NCBI RefSeq assembly: GCF_029784155.1
Contig: NC_073692.1
Span: 432,493,324 to 432,557,323, forward strand
Direction: 5' to 3'
DNA length: 64,000 bases
Source: Uranotaenia lowii
Taxonomy: Eukaryota; Arthropoda; Insecta; Diptera; Culicidae
Positions within the stretch are counted from its first letter, which is position 1. Each line of letters begins with the position of its first letter. Positions 1 through 12,239 of this stretch are shown one piece after another. Made by a program: the position numbers and the translations under genes. The notes beneath the pieces are model-generated. The model was not told the origin of the DNA. It saw only the letters and a list, made by a program, of their open reading frames with translations, and searched no databases.

Positions 1-2580
1 TAAAATACGATTTTTCACTTTTTTCATACATTAACGAAACGAAGGGTTTATTCAATTTTACAGCTGAAGCAGTTTGCTTAACAACTCCTCAAGTTATTAA
101 ATTTTCAAGACAAGGTAAACTGCCTCAACACCCCTCCCTCCATGGAGAACTTTTCGAAGTAAAATGTTTAGCTCAAGAAACTAAATAACCGTAGTAATGG
201 GGAATCACTTGATTCCAACTATATCCAAAACTAAAGGTGAACGAACATGTCAGAAATTGGCTCGATTTCGGCGAAATTTAGTCCTTTATCAATCTAGGCC
301 TAAATCATTTAATTAAAAACACATTGATATTCATGAGTTGAAACCATTTTTTTTATTTTAAATTTTGATTTGCAGTTCAATTAAACTTTTGTATTGAAAC
401 TCAAATTTTGACACTAAAAAACCCTACCACGTTTTAAGAATGGAGTGGTCTTAAAGTGTAACGACACAAGTTCATCATTTGAATCCAATCAAAATTAATT
501 CAGCAAATACTGATTTCACACTTCAACCAGTTGGTTGCTGTTTGACAGATGTTCTCTACTATCGTGAGAAGAATCAGTTAAAATAAATTCAAAAAGAGAT
601 TCAATAGCAATTTATTGATGATATAATTTGTTTTTTCAAAAACAAATTTAAGCCTGAATTTTATTTTGTGTTTCTCTGTGCTCTTTTGAATGTTCAACTC
701 CACAGTTGAAAGGATTTCGATTACTTACATAAGGCCACAGAATCACATGTTTTCCGTGGTGTAGACAATTTTAGAGGCAATTTCGAGAAGTTTGGGTGTC
801 CTGAATCTAAATACATATGAATATTTTTCTAAAAAACTTTTGTAGCAAGGTCAAACTCTTATGCGAAGTGCCCTCAATTTTAAGACTTAAATTAAAAACA
901 TTACAAATAAATTAGAAATTTTTGTTTGAAATCAATTTTCAACTTTCCAAACGACCGAAAGTTATTTTTCTGCGAAAAAAGATTTTTTTTTATTGTTCAC
1001 TTTTCCCCATTCCCTAAAATGCGGGAGTTTTAAGAGGTTTTAAAACTTTTAAATCTATTTGAATATTGGATTTTGTGGGCTTCTAGAAATTTGTGGACTT
1101 TGAATTCATAGAAAAAAAAATCGTCAACGGAAATAACTTAATGGACTTAACTATGCAATTTACACAAAAAAAAATTTTTTTTTGGTATCAATTGTTTTAA
1201 TTGTGTAAGAAATGATTTTGAAATAGTTTTTTCAAATGTGGGATGACCGAGAAATTGGAAAACGGTTGCCATGAACCGAGTAAATTTTAGAAATTTTGAT
1301 CACCAAGTTATGTCGTGAGGCAGAAAACTATGTAAATAAAAAAATAAAAAAATATAATAAATTGCTTAATGAATTTTTGATGCAACCGAATTATTTAAAT
1401 TTTATTGCCGTAATAAATGTTGCAAAAAAATGTGAAAAAAACATCTCGGACATATACGGGGACGTTTGCAGTAGAGCAGTGGTTTTCAACCTTTTTCCCT
1501 CACTGCTCCTATATGAATCATTTTAACGTAATTAAGAAAATTTTCAAACAAAATGATAATCTGGCTCGTTGAAAAAACATGGCTTTATGTTGTTGTAAGA
1601 CTAAACACCAAGTTCAAACAAATTTATATGAGACTCTAAGAGGCAAAGGGGTAGGTGGTATCATAAGTATAAAAATGGTCAATTTTGATTCAACGGTTCA
1701 AACGATTCTTCAAAAGTTAAACTATATTTCGTGATTTTTCAGATTTTTAGAACTTTATTCGAATAATATTTCGCCAGACAGAAAAATGCGAAGTTTCACA
1801 AAATTTATGAAAAATAACCAAACAAAACAACTTAAAAGCGTGTTTTCTCAAAATAAGCTTTAATTCACTTTTATCGTTTTGGCTCCAAGGGCCTCATATT
1901 GCTTCAAACTTCCAGTAAATACTAAATTCTATGTAAAGTTTCCTGGACAATAACTTAAAGTTATTTCTTAGTTTGTTCTGATATAAAATTATACAACTAT
2001 AATTTTGGTAAACAAAATTCTATATTCTCCATTAATATGCATTACTGAAAAAAAAAATTAGTTAATGTCCAGCAGGTGAAATAACGTAAAAAATTGTATT
2101 ATTTCTTGATATCTGAATTAGAGTCCCGTTCAAAGTTATGCAGCATTTAAGGGTCGTTAAGTTGAAATCAGATTGTAATAACTGAATTCCGGCAATGTTA
2201 GTGATAATCGAATAAACAAAAAGTTTATTCATCGCAAATGGTACAATTGATTTTTTAAATCGATGAAAATTAAGATGAAAAATAAGAACTAAAAATAAAA
2301 ATTCTTTTACCTTAAAATAATTTTTCCGACCGGGATGATTTTTGAGGTTATGTAATGGCTTTTCGGTCTTATCGATAAAGTATTAAAACACTTTTATTTG
2401 TGCTTCATCCAACGTTTCAAATACTATGTATTCTTTTTCAAGGAACTAAAATTGAATAGGAAAGCATAAAACATATTTCGAATGATTAACAATTTATCAT
2501 TAATCACTTACTCGGACATAAGTGTTATCGTCCAAAACAGATATGCTCCTATAGCGTTCATCGATCGTCGATATTCTGGC
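1..2580. other. AT-rich non-coding stretch
   Basis: I see no gene, splice-flanked exon, TIR pair or tandem array here. The sequence is AT-rich with many A and T runs. The single open frame of note (1296-1526, plus) is lysine/asparagine-rich and looks like chance. Probably intergenic or intronic DNA. Confidence 0.6.
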
Positions 2581-2600
2581 TACAAATTTGAATTCAAATC

Positions 2601-2606
2601 TTTATT
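2601..2606 (-). terminator. Polyadenylation signal of the Penelope-like element
   Basis: A canonical AATAAA lies on the minus strand about 80 bp after the stop codon of the RT frame. It is correctly placed to end the element's transcript. Confidence 0.45.
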
Positions 2607-2682
2607 CCAGTTTTAAAAGTGAGGAGGAAACTGTGCGACTTACGTGCCCAATATGTGATGGTATTGGCCTGGGCTGCGGCGC

Positions 2683-4905
2683 CTATTCCGTCGTTAGAAA
2701 ACCGTCCGTGGCAAAACTTGGTTCACTCCACTCACTGTTTGTTGTTGTTTGGGTTTGCATTGCGTTTCTATTGTAGCCAGAAATCGGCGCCGATGAGTGC
2801 TTGTGAGTTGTTTTCGATAGTGTGTGGAACACTCCGCCGTATGAAATTGCTCGTCCATCGGTGTCGCTCTGGATGTTGACAGTACTCGGAGTGCTTTGAA
2901 TATAGCACATCTCGAGTACCTCTAGGTGCTTGCGGTGTTTGTTCGAGCTGTCGAGAACGGTGGCCTTATCAAAATCGAACATGTGTCCCTGGTCGAAACA
3001 GTGGTCTACGACGGCTGATTGTCGCAGTTCTTTTATGCTCGGGTCTGATGCTGTGGACCCCGTGGCTATGATGCGTTTTAGTTTGTTCACATCGCATTTA
3101 TGTTTGGACATTCTAGTACGTAACTTGTAACTAGTTTGTCCTACATATCGTTTATTGCACTCTTCATTACGTTCGGGTGCGCCCGCACATGGTATATTGT
3201 AAACCACATTGGAGCGATCGATCGGTAGCATCGGATCTTTCACCACTGGCAGTAGGCTGCGTATTGTGTGCTGTTGTGTGGTGCCGATGCGTACATGCGG
3301 GTAATCCGTCCTAAGCGCACGGACTACATTTGCAGTTAGGCCGTCGATATGCAATATGGATCGGTAGTGTTGTGTGGGTGTTTCTTGTGTGCTTTGGAGG
3401 GGGATGTCGGTTTCGTTTGCTTTACGGATTAATCTATTGATCAGGGACGTTGGATAATCATTTTTCCTAAGGTTCTCGTGAATCAACTTGATTGCATCGT
3501 CGGGGGGAACGTTTGTTGAGAAGGTTTTCACTCGTTTAATAAAATTTAATGCCGTGTTGATTTTGAGGCGTGTGTTGTGGGCTGATCGGAAATTCAGAAA
3601 ACGTCCCGACGCTATCGATTTCTGATACCACTCGGTTTTTATAGATTGGTCGGATTGTCTAATCAGTACCAAGTCCAAATACGGAAGGCGACGATTCGAT
3701 TCGATTTCAACCGTAAATTGGATTTTTGGGTGGTACTGATTAAACTTTTCTCTTACCTTCTCAACTTGTTCGTGTGGCAGCGCTAGTAGTAGATCGTCGA
3801 CGTATTTCCTTAGGATCGGTATCTGGAAATCAAGTGTCCGTGTCACGCTGTCCAGCAGTGATTCCATGACGAAATCGGCTATCGGGCTGGACACAGGATT
3901 GCCCATCGCCGTGCCGTATGTCTGTTGATAGTATTTATTTTTGAACCTAAAATAGCTGCAACTCATGCAAAAGTTGATGATTTCGAGAAACATGTCTAAG
4001 TTGATGTTGGTGTTCTTCTTGATTGCATCCCAGTTGTTGATAATGTTGCTTAGAACGAGGTCCCTGGGAATGCACGTGAACAAAGAGACGACGTCGAACG
4101 AAACAAGAACGTGATCTGGAGGTAATACAACTTCATTGATAAATTCGCAGAACTCGAATGAATCTTTGACGTTGTATCTGCTGTTGATCGACGCTTGCAA
4201 TATTCGGCCCACATATTTAGACAGCTCGTATGATGGCGATGTCATGCACGGTACCACTGGTCTCAGTGGTAATCCCTCCTTGTGTGCCTTCGGTGTTCCG
4301 TAGATGCAGGGGACAGTGGCCCTGTACGTTTTTAATTTCAATTCCGTGGCTCGGTTTATCAGCTTCAAATCTGCTAACCTTTTCGCGAAATTGTTATTTT
4401 TGGTTTGGAAACCGGTTGTTGGGTCACGTGTGAGGATCGTGTATGTGTTTTTGTCATCGATTAGTGTCTGCATCTTTTTATCGTAATCCTCGCGATTCAT
4501 CATAACCGTTACGTTGCCTTTATCAGCTTCCAGTACGATGATATTCGGATGCGTTTTTAGAAACTGTTTTGTGGCTATTATTGCTGTTTTGTAAAAGTTT
4601 TCAGACGGATTGCATCGCGCGTTGTGCTTATGCGCATGGATGTGATTTACGATTTGATTAGCAGCTGTACTCCGATTTCGTATCTTGACTTCTTCGTCTT
4701 CAGATGTTTCTATCACACCTTCGATGTCTGCTATTAGGTGGTAGAACGTAGACGGATTTATATTTGTAGATGGCAAAGCAAACTTGGATCCCAGGCTGAG
4801 CAAGAGCTGTACCGAGTGTGGTACCTCTAACATGGTGCTGTTGTGAAACGCCCGGTGGTTATGTGATGGCGTTTCACAACAAATTCTTTCATATTTTCTT
4901 CCCAA
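2683..4905 (-). CDS. Penelope-like reverse transcriptase with GIY-YIG endonuclease
   Basis: The single frame is about 740 codons, close to the usual size for this family, with no internal stop or frameshift. Residues are numbered from 4905. The RT part shows ADKGNVTVMM (127-136), a TPKAH...LRPVV block (204-218), motif A VSFDVVSLF with D271, motif B GTAMGNPVSSPIAD (331-344) and motif C YVDD (368-371) carrying the catalytic aspartates. The C-terminal part has a GIY-YIG nuclease: VYNIPC (568-573), YVGQT (587-591), RTRMSKH (596-602) and a catalytic-type glutamate in LEVLEM (661-666). C573, C583, H635 and H641 could form the CCHH zinc site typical of insect members. RT copies the element RNA and the endonuclease nicks the target DNA. 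The start is unresolved: the first in-frame ATG is at 4831-4833, but the frame stays open upstream to 4947 without another ATG, so the N-terminus may use an upstream exon or be slightly truncated. Confidence 0.93.
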   Translation of the reverse strand: MGRKYERICCETPSHNHRAFHNSTMLEVPHSVQLLLSLGSKFALPSTNINPSTFYHLIADIEGVIETSEDEEVKIRNRSTAANQIVNHIHAHKHNARCNPSENFYKTAIIATKQFLKTHPNIIVLEADKGNVTVMMNREDYDKKMQTLIDDKNTYTILTRDPTTGFQTKNNNFAKRLADLKLINRATELKLKTYRATVPCIYGTPKAHKEGLPLRPVVPCMTSPSYELSKYVGRILQASINSRYNVKDSFEFCEFINEVVLPPDHVLVSFDVVSLFTCIPRDLVLSNIINNWDAIKKNTNINLDMFLEIINFCMSCSYFRFKNKYYQQTYGTAMGNPVSSPIADFVMESLLDSVTRTLDFQIPILRKYVDDLLLALPHEQVEKVREKFNQYHPKIQFTVEIESNRRLPYLDLVLIRQSDQSIKTEWYQKSIASGRFLNFRSAHNTRLKINTALNFIKRVKTFSTNVPPDDAIKLIHENLRKNDYPTSLINRLIRKANETDIPLQSTQETPTQHYRSILHIDGLTANVVRALRTDYPHVRIGTTQQHTIRSLLPVVKDPMLPIDRSNVVYNIPCAGAPERNEECNKRYVGQTSYKLRTRMSKHKCDVNKLKRIIATGSTASDPSIKELRQSAVVDHCFDQGHMFDFDKATVLDSSNKHRKHLEVLEMCYIQSTPSTVNIQSDTDGRAISYGGVFHTLSKTTHKHSSAPISGYNRNAMQTQTTTNSEWSEPSFATDGFLTTE

Positions 4906-5110
4906 AAAATCTATGATTAAATCACAGATGGCACCTTTTTGCCTTTCTTACAGAAAGGTATAGTTATCGGTCGATTTGGGAGATCCTTAATTATGGGTCT
5001 TAGATATACCTTTATAGGTACCTATCGAATCAGCTCGACGAGTTCTGTCGATGTCAGTGTATTTGTATGTATTGGTGTGATTTTTTTATAAACTTTGTCA
5101 CTACGTTTTT

Positions 5111-6150
5111 GCGAAACTGGGAAGTACAGTAAAAATGATTTTTGTCTTAAAAAATTTGATTTTTTTTCCTCTTCAATGTATAAAAGAAAGAAAAAAAAAC
5201 AAAATAGTTTGAAAAATAAATTTTCATAGTAATTATCATCAAATCATCACTCCAAAAAACGTGTCAATATGGCTGGCTAGCCACAACCAGCAATCACTAA
5301 AATCAAGATTATCGTATGTATGACGTCAAATTATACGTAACGTCATAGATACGCGCTTGCTATCAGTATGGACCTGTCGATGTGTGGAAGGGAGAACAGA
5401 TAGAATTCACTCCCACTAAGGTCTTGATGACATCCTGACAGAAACCGTATGGGAGGAAAATAACAGCTAAAATTTTCCCGACCAATGGTTATTTTTTTTT
5501 CATTTTTATGGATCAGTTTGAACCCGATCCATTTCAAAAATTTCGGAACCGAAGCCCCGAATTATGAAACTTAAAAATGGTTTTCACCAAGGGGTACGAC
5601 CCCAAAATTGATGAAGTCGTCGATGAGTACGTCATGCCCACACTGCATGGTACGGAAGCGATAGTAACTTCGCCCAACATTATATTCAGGCACAGATTGC
5701 TCTGAGAAGGGGAAAACAACACGGGTACGCGGACGATGTATGTCCTCTCATCTTCTCACATGCCGTTCGTGCTTACGAAGCTTTTTCTTAAGCAGCAACG
5801 ACAGGAGAGTATTTCGCCCGTGGAAGCAAATTGAATCCAATAAGACAAATGCTCTCGAGCTTTAAGCTCTCGGGCTTGTTTTTTTGTTCCCTTTTCTCTT
5901 CCTCTCTTCAGATCTAACGTTGCGTTGTTGTTGTTGGGGTTGGTGTCTAGAGAAAAACGATGACGGCTTGGAGGTCAATCTGAACTTTCACTTGCTGAAG
6001 CCAATGGAAGATGACAACCAAACAGTAGCGCCACCAAGCCCTCCATAGTAGAGTTTGAAGCATTTGGGATTTTTTTTTGGAACATGCATATAAAGCTAAA
6101 AAGCTAATAATCATTATTGACAAAGTTGAAGAAACAGAAAAAAAACCTTT
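5111..6150. other. Unassigned stretch, no gene recognised
   Basis: Mixed AT-rich sequence with a GC-richer patch at about 5590-5860. Short frames cross the patch on both strands, but none has a recognisable domain or splice context. I see no TIRs or tandem repeats before the 9-bp array begins. Confidence 0.5.
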
Positions 6151-6159
6151 TCGCCAGGT

Positions 6160-7480
6160 TGACCAAATACAAAAATGACAAAATCGACAAAATTGAAAAA
6201 AAATGACTAAATAGACCAATTTGACAAAATTGACGAAATTGACAAACTTGACATAATTCATTGATTTGACAAAATTCACTTAGTTGAAAAAATCATAGAA
6301 TTGATGAAATATATAAAATTGACAAAATCGAGAAATTGGCAGATAAAATTCACTGAATTGACAAGATTGATAAGACTGACAAAATTAACAAAATTGAAAA
6401 AATTGACAAAATTGACAAAATTGAAAAAATTGACAAAATTGACAAAATTGACAAAATTGACAAAATTGACAAAATTAACAAAACTGACAAAATTGACAAA
6501 ATTGACAAAATTGAAAAAAGTTAACAAAATTAACAAAATTGACAAAAGAGATGACAAAATCGACAAAATTCACTAAATTGACAAAATTGACAAGATTGAT
6601 AAAACTGACAAAATTGAAAAAAAATGACTAAATTAACGATGACAAAGTCGAAAAAATTCACTAAATTGACAAAATTGACAAGATTGATAAAACTGACAAA
6701 AATCGACAAAATTGACAAAATTGACCAAATTGACCAAGTCGACCAAATTGACAAACTTGGCTTAATTCATTGATTTGACAAAATTCACTTAGCTGAAAAA
6801 ATCATAACAATTGATAATATTTATAAAATTGACAAAATCGAGAAAATTGGCAGAGTTGACAAAATTGACGATGAAAAAATCGACAAAATTCACTGAATTG
6901 ACAAAATTGACAAGATTGATAAAACTGACATAAATCGACAAAATTGACCAAAACGACCAAATTGTCAAAATTCACAAAATTGACACAGACAAAATCGACA
7001 AAATTCACTTTATTCAAAAAATTGACAAAATTGACTGGCGAAATTTACAAAATTGACCCAATTGACCAAATTGACAAAATTGACAAGATTGACAAATTGA
7101 CAAAATTGACCAACTTGACAAAATCGAAGAAAATTGACAAAATTGAGAAAATTGGCCAAATTGACAATGACAAAATCGACAAAATGCACTTAATTGACAA
7201 AGCTGACAAAATTGACAAGATTGACAAATTTGAAAAAATTGACAGAATTTTCAAATTAGAAAAAGTTGACAAAATCATGAAAATTGTTAAAATCGACAAA
7301 ATTGACAAAATCTAGAAAATTGGTTAAATTGACAAAATTTACTAACTAACAATGCTGACAAAATCATGAAAATTGATAAAATTGACATTATTGATAAAAT
7401 GGAAAAAATGACCAAATTAACAAAATTAACGAAATAGACAAAATCAACAAAACAGAATAAAAATCTCAAAATAACAAAAT
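6160..7480. repeat. Degenerate 9-bp tandem array, unit GACAAAATT
   Basis: About 1.3 kb of TTGACAAAA-type 9-bp repeats, purest at about 6370-6530 and increasingly diverged to either side (GAAAAAATT, GACCAAATT, GATAAAATT). Longer phrases recur at about 6340-6600 and 6640-6700 and again at 6830-6930, including runs ending in CACTGAATTGACAA or CACTAAATTGACAA, so blocks larger than the unit have been duplicated. Frames on both strands translate to LTK- or NFV-type repeats and are not genes. Confidence 0.92.
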
Positions 7481-9315
7481 TCAAAATACTACGCTTTCAA
7501 AATTTTCAATATTATTAATTTTCAAAATTTATTCTACCGATTTTCTACATTTTGGTATCGTATTTTACTCTAGCAATTGAAATTTTATCCAATAGTTTTA
7601 TCTATGTATTTGTTTCCTCTACTTGAGAGGTTGAATTATTTGAAATACATGGTCAGGTATCTTTTTTTAAATTGTATTCTTAATTTTTATACCCCTTCCA
7701 TTTTGAAGATATCATATGCTGTAACTTCAAAAGGAGTAAATCGAGTTAGGTTATAATGTCTTAGAAACGGAATCATACATGATATTCCAGAATCTAGTTA
7801 TTCAAAAATCTCCAATTAGTTGCAAATAAGGTTATTTATATGAAATTTATGATTATATTAAAAATACTTTTATCCTAATAAAAACTTTGAATCTTTATTT
7901 CCTAAATTCATTTTGGATTTATTGCGTATGAAATTCATTAATTATAATTCATAATTCATTTTGTTTTATATGTACCCAAATATAATTTACAGACTGTAAG
8001 AAAGGCTACAATCCACTGTCAAGTGTATTAAATCGGGTTTTTTACAGATATGTTCAAAGGTTTTTTTTGGGGTCGAAGCAATCCTTGCTTGGGATCGGAC
8101 GTGTTTGTCAGTCGCGCGTTCGTTTTTTTGGGTTTGTTCGTAGCTTAGGAAAATATTTTATGCCTATAAGTTAGTTTATTTATTTAAAAAACTGGAGATA
8201 TCGTTGCTCTGATTTCTCGATTGTGCTCCAATTCCGAGGAGTGATAAGCAAATAATTGGTGCTTTTGGTGCATGTGCTGAAGTAATCACAAAGGCAAAAA
8301 AAAATCGCAAAGTGAATTGCCGATTGAGAAGAAACAAAAAATGGCAATTGGCAAGGTGCCGATGGGGGCTGGTGAAAAAATGTGCTTTTAAAAATTGTTA
8401 AACTGAACAATTTGTCCGAAGAATTTGAAAAAAAAACAAAGATTCTTTTCTACAGCGCCGTGCTACTTTTTACTAGCTCCAATTAATTGGCAGTGAAAGT
8501 AAATTTGAGTTCAAATGAAAAAAGGACATGATTTGCATATGCTCCGAACTTCAATTTTGCACTCGTTAAATGCGTTTGAAATGGAGTTTGCTGGAAATGT
8601 GTATTTTGTGCAATGAGTGTTGAACAATTAGGAAGTTAAGCCATTCTAAGGTGACTAAATGGTTTAGAAACACGAAAGCCAAACTGGTAAACATAATTTT
8701 GAGGTGCTTGTTTGTGGTTATTTTTGTCTACCGACCTCATTGGTTCCTTCTTCATTCATTTTGAGACTGCTGAGATTGAATGTAAATTTTTTGCTTATAC
8801 GTGCTAACTCTAACACGAAAAATTTAATTGTGAAACAATGTTCTTCACCTTTTTAACAGATTCTGATTCGATCTTATATCAACTAGTTTTCAATCATGGT
8901 GTTTTACTCAAATAATAAATAATTTTTTTTAACTATGAACTAACCAGAAGAGTGACAAGTAAAATCGACACTTTAAGAAGCTTTCTACGTTTTGCGCTTA
9001 AACAGTTATAAATGTTTTCTATAAGGTAAATTTCCTACTCTACAAATTATATATTCGTCGAATTTGGCAATATAATTTTTTTTTATAAACCATATAGAAA
9101 AGGTAAGCATGTTGAATAGTATTGGGTTTTCTAATGAAATCTTTTGAATGCAATGTTTAGAAAGATTTCATGGAGGTTTTAATCACGTTCTTTCTTTTTG
9201 ATCAGAAATGTGGTTCACATAAATCCAAAATTGTAAGGTCCTACATTTAATAAAAATTCTAGTAATAGTTTTGGTTATTTTACCCGAAAAAAAAAGTTTT
9301 CATTGGATTTTGGAT
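7481..9315. other. AT-rich non-coding stretch
   Basis: No gene, RNA or organised repeat recognised. Short poly-A/T runs are frequent. The frame at 8180-8410 (minus) has no recognisable domain. Confidence 0.5.
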
Positions 9316-9545
9316 TTCTGTGTGAAATAACCTCATTTCCAGCCTATAAAGGAAGAATAATCCGAAATCGGCATCTATGAGCTCACTATTATTTAGCACA
9401 TGAGCTTCAAACGTAAGAACTGTCCTATAACGGGAACGTATGGTACTGTTGTCCACGTTTCTTCCTCCCTGTGTTCCAGGTTCCAGTTGGCTCTTCTTTC
9501 AATGCTGCACAGTGGGCCCGGCCTAGTTAAGATTAATAGTAAATG
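9316..9545 (+). repeat. Dispersed repeat, copy 1 (partner at 30643-30865)
   Basis: This segment aligns by eye, in the same orientation, with 30643-30865. Both start at TTCTGTG..., share CCTCATTTC, a GCTTCAAACGT/GCTTCCAACGT block and TTTCTTCCTCC, and both end in TGCACAGTGGGCCCGGCC. The similarity is imperfect with small gaps, so the copies are old. The family is unidentified; it could be a SINE or a LINE 3' end. Confidence 0.6.
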
Positions 9546-9592
9546 TACTTATATTAACACCGGAATACTGACAAGATCGGGCTGTGTATGTA

Positions 9593-9618
9593 TCATAAGC
9601 ATAAGCATAAGCATAAGC
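9593..9618 (+). repeat. (ATAAGC)n microsatellite
   Basis: Four tandem ATAAGC hexamers sit just downstream of the dispersed repeat that ends near 9545. Confidence 0.85.
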
Positions 9619-9619
9619 A

Positions 9620-10440
9620 CGGATTTGAGCGGTTTTCAATCTGGCAACGCTGGTTATATGACATGGTAAATTCAGTCCTTGCTATACAAGGGGATCCAGG
9701 AATTCCACACCCTTGTACTCATCCACAAATTCCTGACAAGCAGGGATACTCATCACATCACGCGTTTTGAAAAAATGGCGTCACACCGCTTGTCCAGAAA
9801 TGCGCATCATCTTCGTGTATTCAGAGTGAAATCTAAATTTGGGAAGAAGAAACCTAGCTACTTCACAAGTAAACTTAACCAGACATTCTAAAACAGTGTT
9901 TATAGCCCTCCCGCTTCAAATTCCAACAGTTATTAATTTGCAAGTAAAACATCAACCAATTTCTCCATAGGCATCGCTGCATCACATTGCTAAAAAATGT
10001 TATTTTTTACTCTTGCCCCTTCACACCTAGCCACCACCACCACCCAAAATCACCTGAACCAGCCGCACCCGTCGATCACAAAAACACCCCGCCACCCGCC
10101 ATCCCCAAAAAGCTACCAAACCTACGCTAAACACAATTGTAAATATGTTCATTATTTAATTACAGAATTTTGTAATAGTGAACTAGTAATTCCAAGCATT
10201 CCTTAAAAGAGGATAATTCGCTTACTGAAATGCTCTTACGATCTGTGAAAACAACCATGTGAACGATTGTTAAACTGATTTGAAAGGGTTTTTCGCCTGT
10301 TGGAGAAGATGCTTGGAAGGAGCTTAGTTCTAGCGAGCTTTCCCTATCCGAGAAAAAAAAAATAAATAAATAAACTCGATGTAAATAATTACCAACCCAT
10401 ACCAATCTTGAGCGTTTTCAGCTATTTGTCTGCTAAGGAT
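9620..10440. other. No gene recognised; short A-rich tract inside
   Basis: A C-rich patch (10020-10120) and an AAAT-type tract at about 10350-10376, which could be an old retroelement tail, are the only notable points. No exon or RNA gene was seen. Confidence 0.4.
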
Positions 10441-10690
10441 AAAAAAGAGCTCTCTAGAAAGGTTAGAGGTTGGTGTTCCGCAAGGCAGCAATATGAGTCA
10501 CTTACTTTTCCTTCTTTACATAATCGATCTCAGTAAGCTGCCGTTAACGGTATACCTTGCCTGTATGCTGATGACACAACTTTTTTTTATCCCGCAAACT
10601 GGTCCAATTTCATTATCAACAATATGGATGAAGATTTGAAAGTTATTTTTCAAGGTCCAACTCAATCAATACTTCGAAGTTTACCTAAGT
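10440..10690 (+). pseudogene. LINE reverse-transcriptase fragment
   Basis: The plus strand encodes GVPQGSNMSHLLFLLY (codon for V of VPQG near 10474), the RT motif preceding the active site. After a +1 frameshift it encodes YADDTTFFYPANWSNF, with the YADD active-site motif at 10563-10574. This order and spacing are those of non-LTR retrotransposon RTs, probably of the Jockey/CR1 type. Only about 80 codons survive, so it is a dead fragment. The frame at 10900-11157 might be a C-terminal remnant of the same element, but I could not confirm that. Confidence 0.8.
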
Positions 10691-11096
10691 TAACAAGCCA
10701 CCACTTATTTGGCAATTTTTTGTTCTAATAGCTGTAAATTTAGTCCTAATCAGTTTTTCAAGCACCTATTTAAAACACTGAGATTATTTGAGTAAATACC
10801 TACATATATTTTGTTCCATCTTTATGCTTCCTCGTAGTAAATAATGTTTTTACCAGACTTGCTGAGAACAGAAAGCGTCAATTACCAGGGTTCTCAAATG
10901 TGCTTTCTGGTATGGGAGAGTACGGTAAGCCGCTTAGAACAAAAAATGATTTGAGAAACTTCCTGTTTCAAAATTTTATAACTGGCTTCACCCGAACTAA
11001 TAACAGGTCGTTTATCCTAAAAGAAAATTTAAATAATAATACTTTTAAGCACAACAGGGCTCATGTTAATTATAATTATAATGTTAATGTTATAAT

Positions 11097-11390
11097 GTTA
11101 AAAGCAATTCCATTTGGAGGATTTGGAGACTTGAGAAACTGTAAAGTCGCCTTTTAAGGTAGAATCCAAATAAAGTGACTGAAGCCTAGCAAAGATTTTC
11201 TACTGTGAGACTACTATTTGATACTTAAGCATATTATAAATAATTATTTATAATATGCTTAAGTATCAGATAGTAGTCTCACAGTAGAAAATCTTTGCTA
11301 GGCTTCAGTCACTTTATTTGGATTCTACCTTAAAAGGCGACTTTACAGTTTCTCAAGTCTCCAAATGCTCCAAATGGAATTGCTTTTAAC
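11097..11390. repeat. 294-bp near-perfect palindrome (fold-back)
   Basis: Two arms of about 147 bp (11097-11243 and 11244-11390) are reverse complements with only a few differences and no spacer. The centre reads ATAAATAA/TTATTTAT. The outer ends are GTTAAAAGCAATTCC and its complement. No clear target duplication was seen. It could be a fold-back element or a hairpin formed by a local inverted duplication. Confidence 0.9.
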
Positions 11391-11569
11391 AAGACCTATT
11401 CGTGTAAATATCTCTGAACGCCTTAAAACCCCTCCAAATGGGCATATTTCAACTCCTTGAAGCACTCTTTGAGGCAGCTCAAGATCCTTGAAGCAAACAA
11501 AAATTCATAATTCCGGACTAGAGAATGTACGTCCGGCTTCTGATAAAAATCGTGATGCTTATCCAGATC

Positions 11570-12225
11570 TTTAGCTTTATTCCTGATTATGAAACCGATC
11601 CTATTCCATGAACTGATTTATATCCTTATCTTATTACTGTTCCTCATCAAGAGCTTGATTCGTATCTAATTTATTCCAGATCCTAATCATTATCAGATCC
11701 AAATCCTTATCATAATCTGATCCTTATCTAGGTCCTGTTCCTGATCCTCATTCTGAATCTGATCCATATTCTTAGCTTCATCCTGCCTCTTATCCCAATC
11801 CAGATCATGAAACTGACCTTGATTCTTATCCAGATCCAGATCCAGGTTCATTCATATATAGATCGCCCATTCTCACTCTGTTTATGCATCTGACAAAAAT
11901 CTTGATTCTTATTCAGATCCTGATTCTGAACCAATTACAAATTCTATTCTTCATGTTTACCCCTATCTATCCAGATCCCAATCAAAATCAAAAACTAAGT
12001 TCAGATCCAGGTTTTTATCCTGTTCCTGCTTCAGATCCAAAATCTTCATTTTTATCCAGGTTTATACTGATATACGGCCCTGACACAGATCCTGATCTTC
12101 ATTCTGATCCAGATTTAAATTCTCATTTCATCCTCACCGTTATTCTGATCCAGAGCATGTTGCAGATCTCGACTCTTACCGGCTTCAGATGTATTATGAT
12201 TATGATCCTGAACCGGTTGGACTTG
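11570..12225. repeat. Degenerate GATCCT/GATTCT hexamer-type tract
   Basis: About 650 bp of diverged six-base phrases such as GATCCTGATTCT and TATCCAGATCC. The frame 11884-12240 therefore reads as Asp-Pro and Ile-Leu-rich repeats and is not a convincing gene. The tract looks like an old microsatellite that has accumulated substitutions. Confidence 0.8.
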
Positions 12226-12239
12226 TTTCTTGGTGAGTA

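Larger units (their letters stand above)
2580..5110 (-). mobile_element. Penelope-like retroelement, near-complete copy
   Basis: The element reads on the minus strand. It contains one long RT plus GIY-YIG frame, then a short 3' tail with a polyadenylation signal. The 5' flank (about 4906-5110) is a non-coding segment that I take to be the leader or pseudo-LTR region. Both outer boundaries are estimates: I found neither a target-site duplication nor a second pseudo-LTR copy. Penelope-like elements are retroelements that insert using a GIY-YIG endonuclease and are common in insects. The intact frame suggests a fairly recent insertion. Confidence 0.75.

Noticed and set aside
4940..5130. Hammerhead ribozyme, as found in some Penelope-like elements
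   Set aside because: I looked by eye for the CTGATGA...GAAA core on both strands of the 5' flank and did not see it; a structure search would be needed to exclude it.
6276..7315. ORFs of Asn-Phe-Val and Leu-Thr-Lys repeats on both strands
   Set aside because: By-products of the degenerate 9-bp array.
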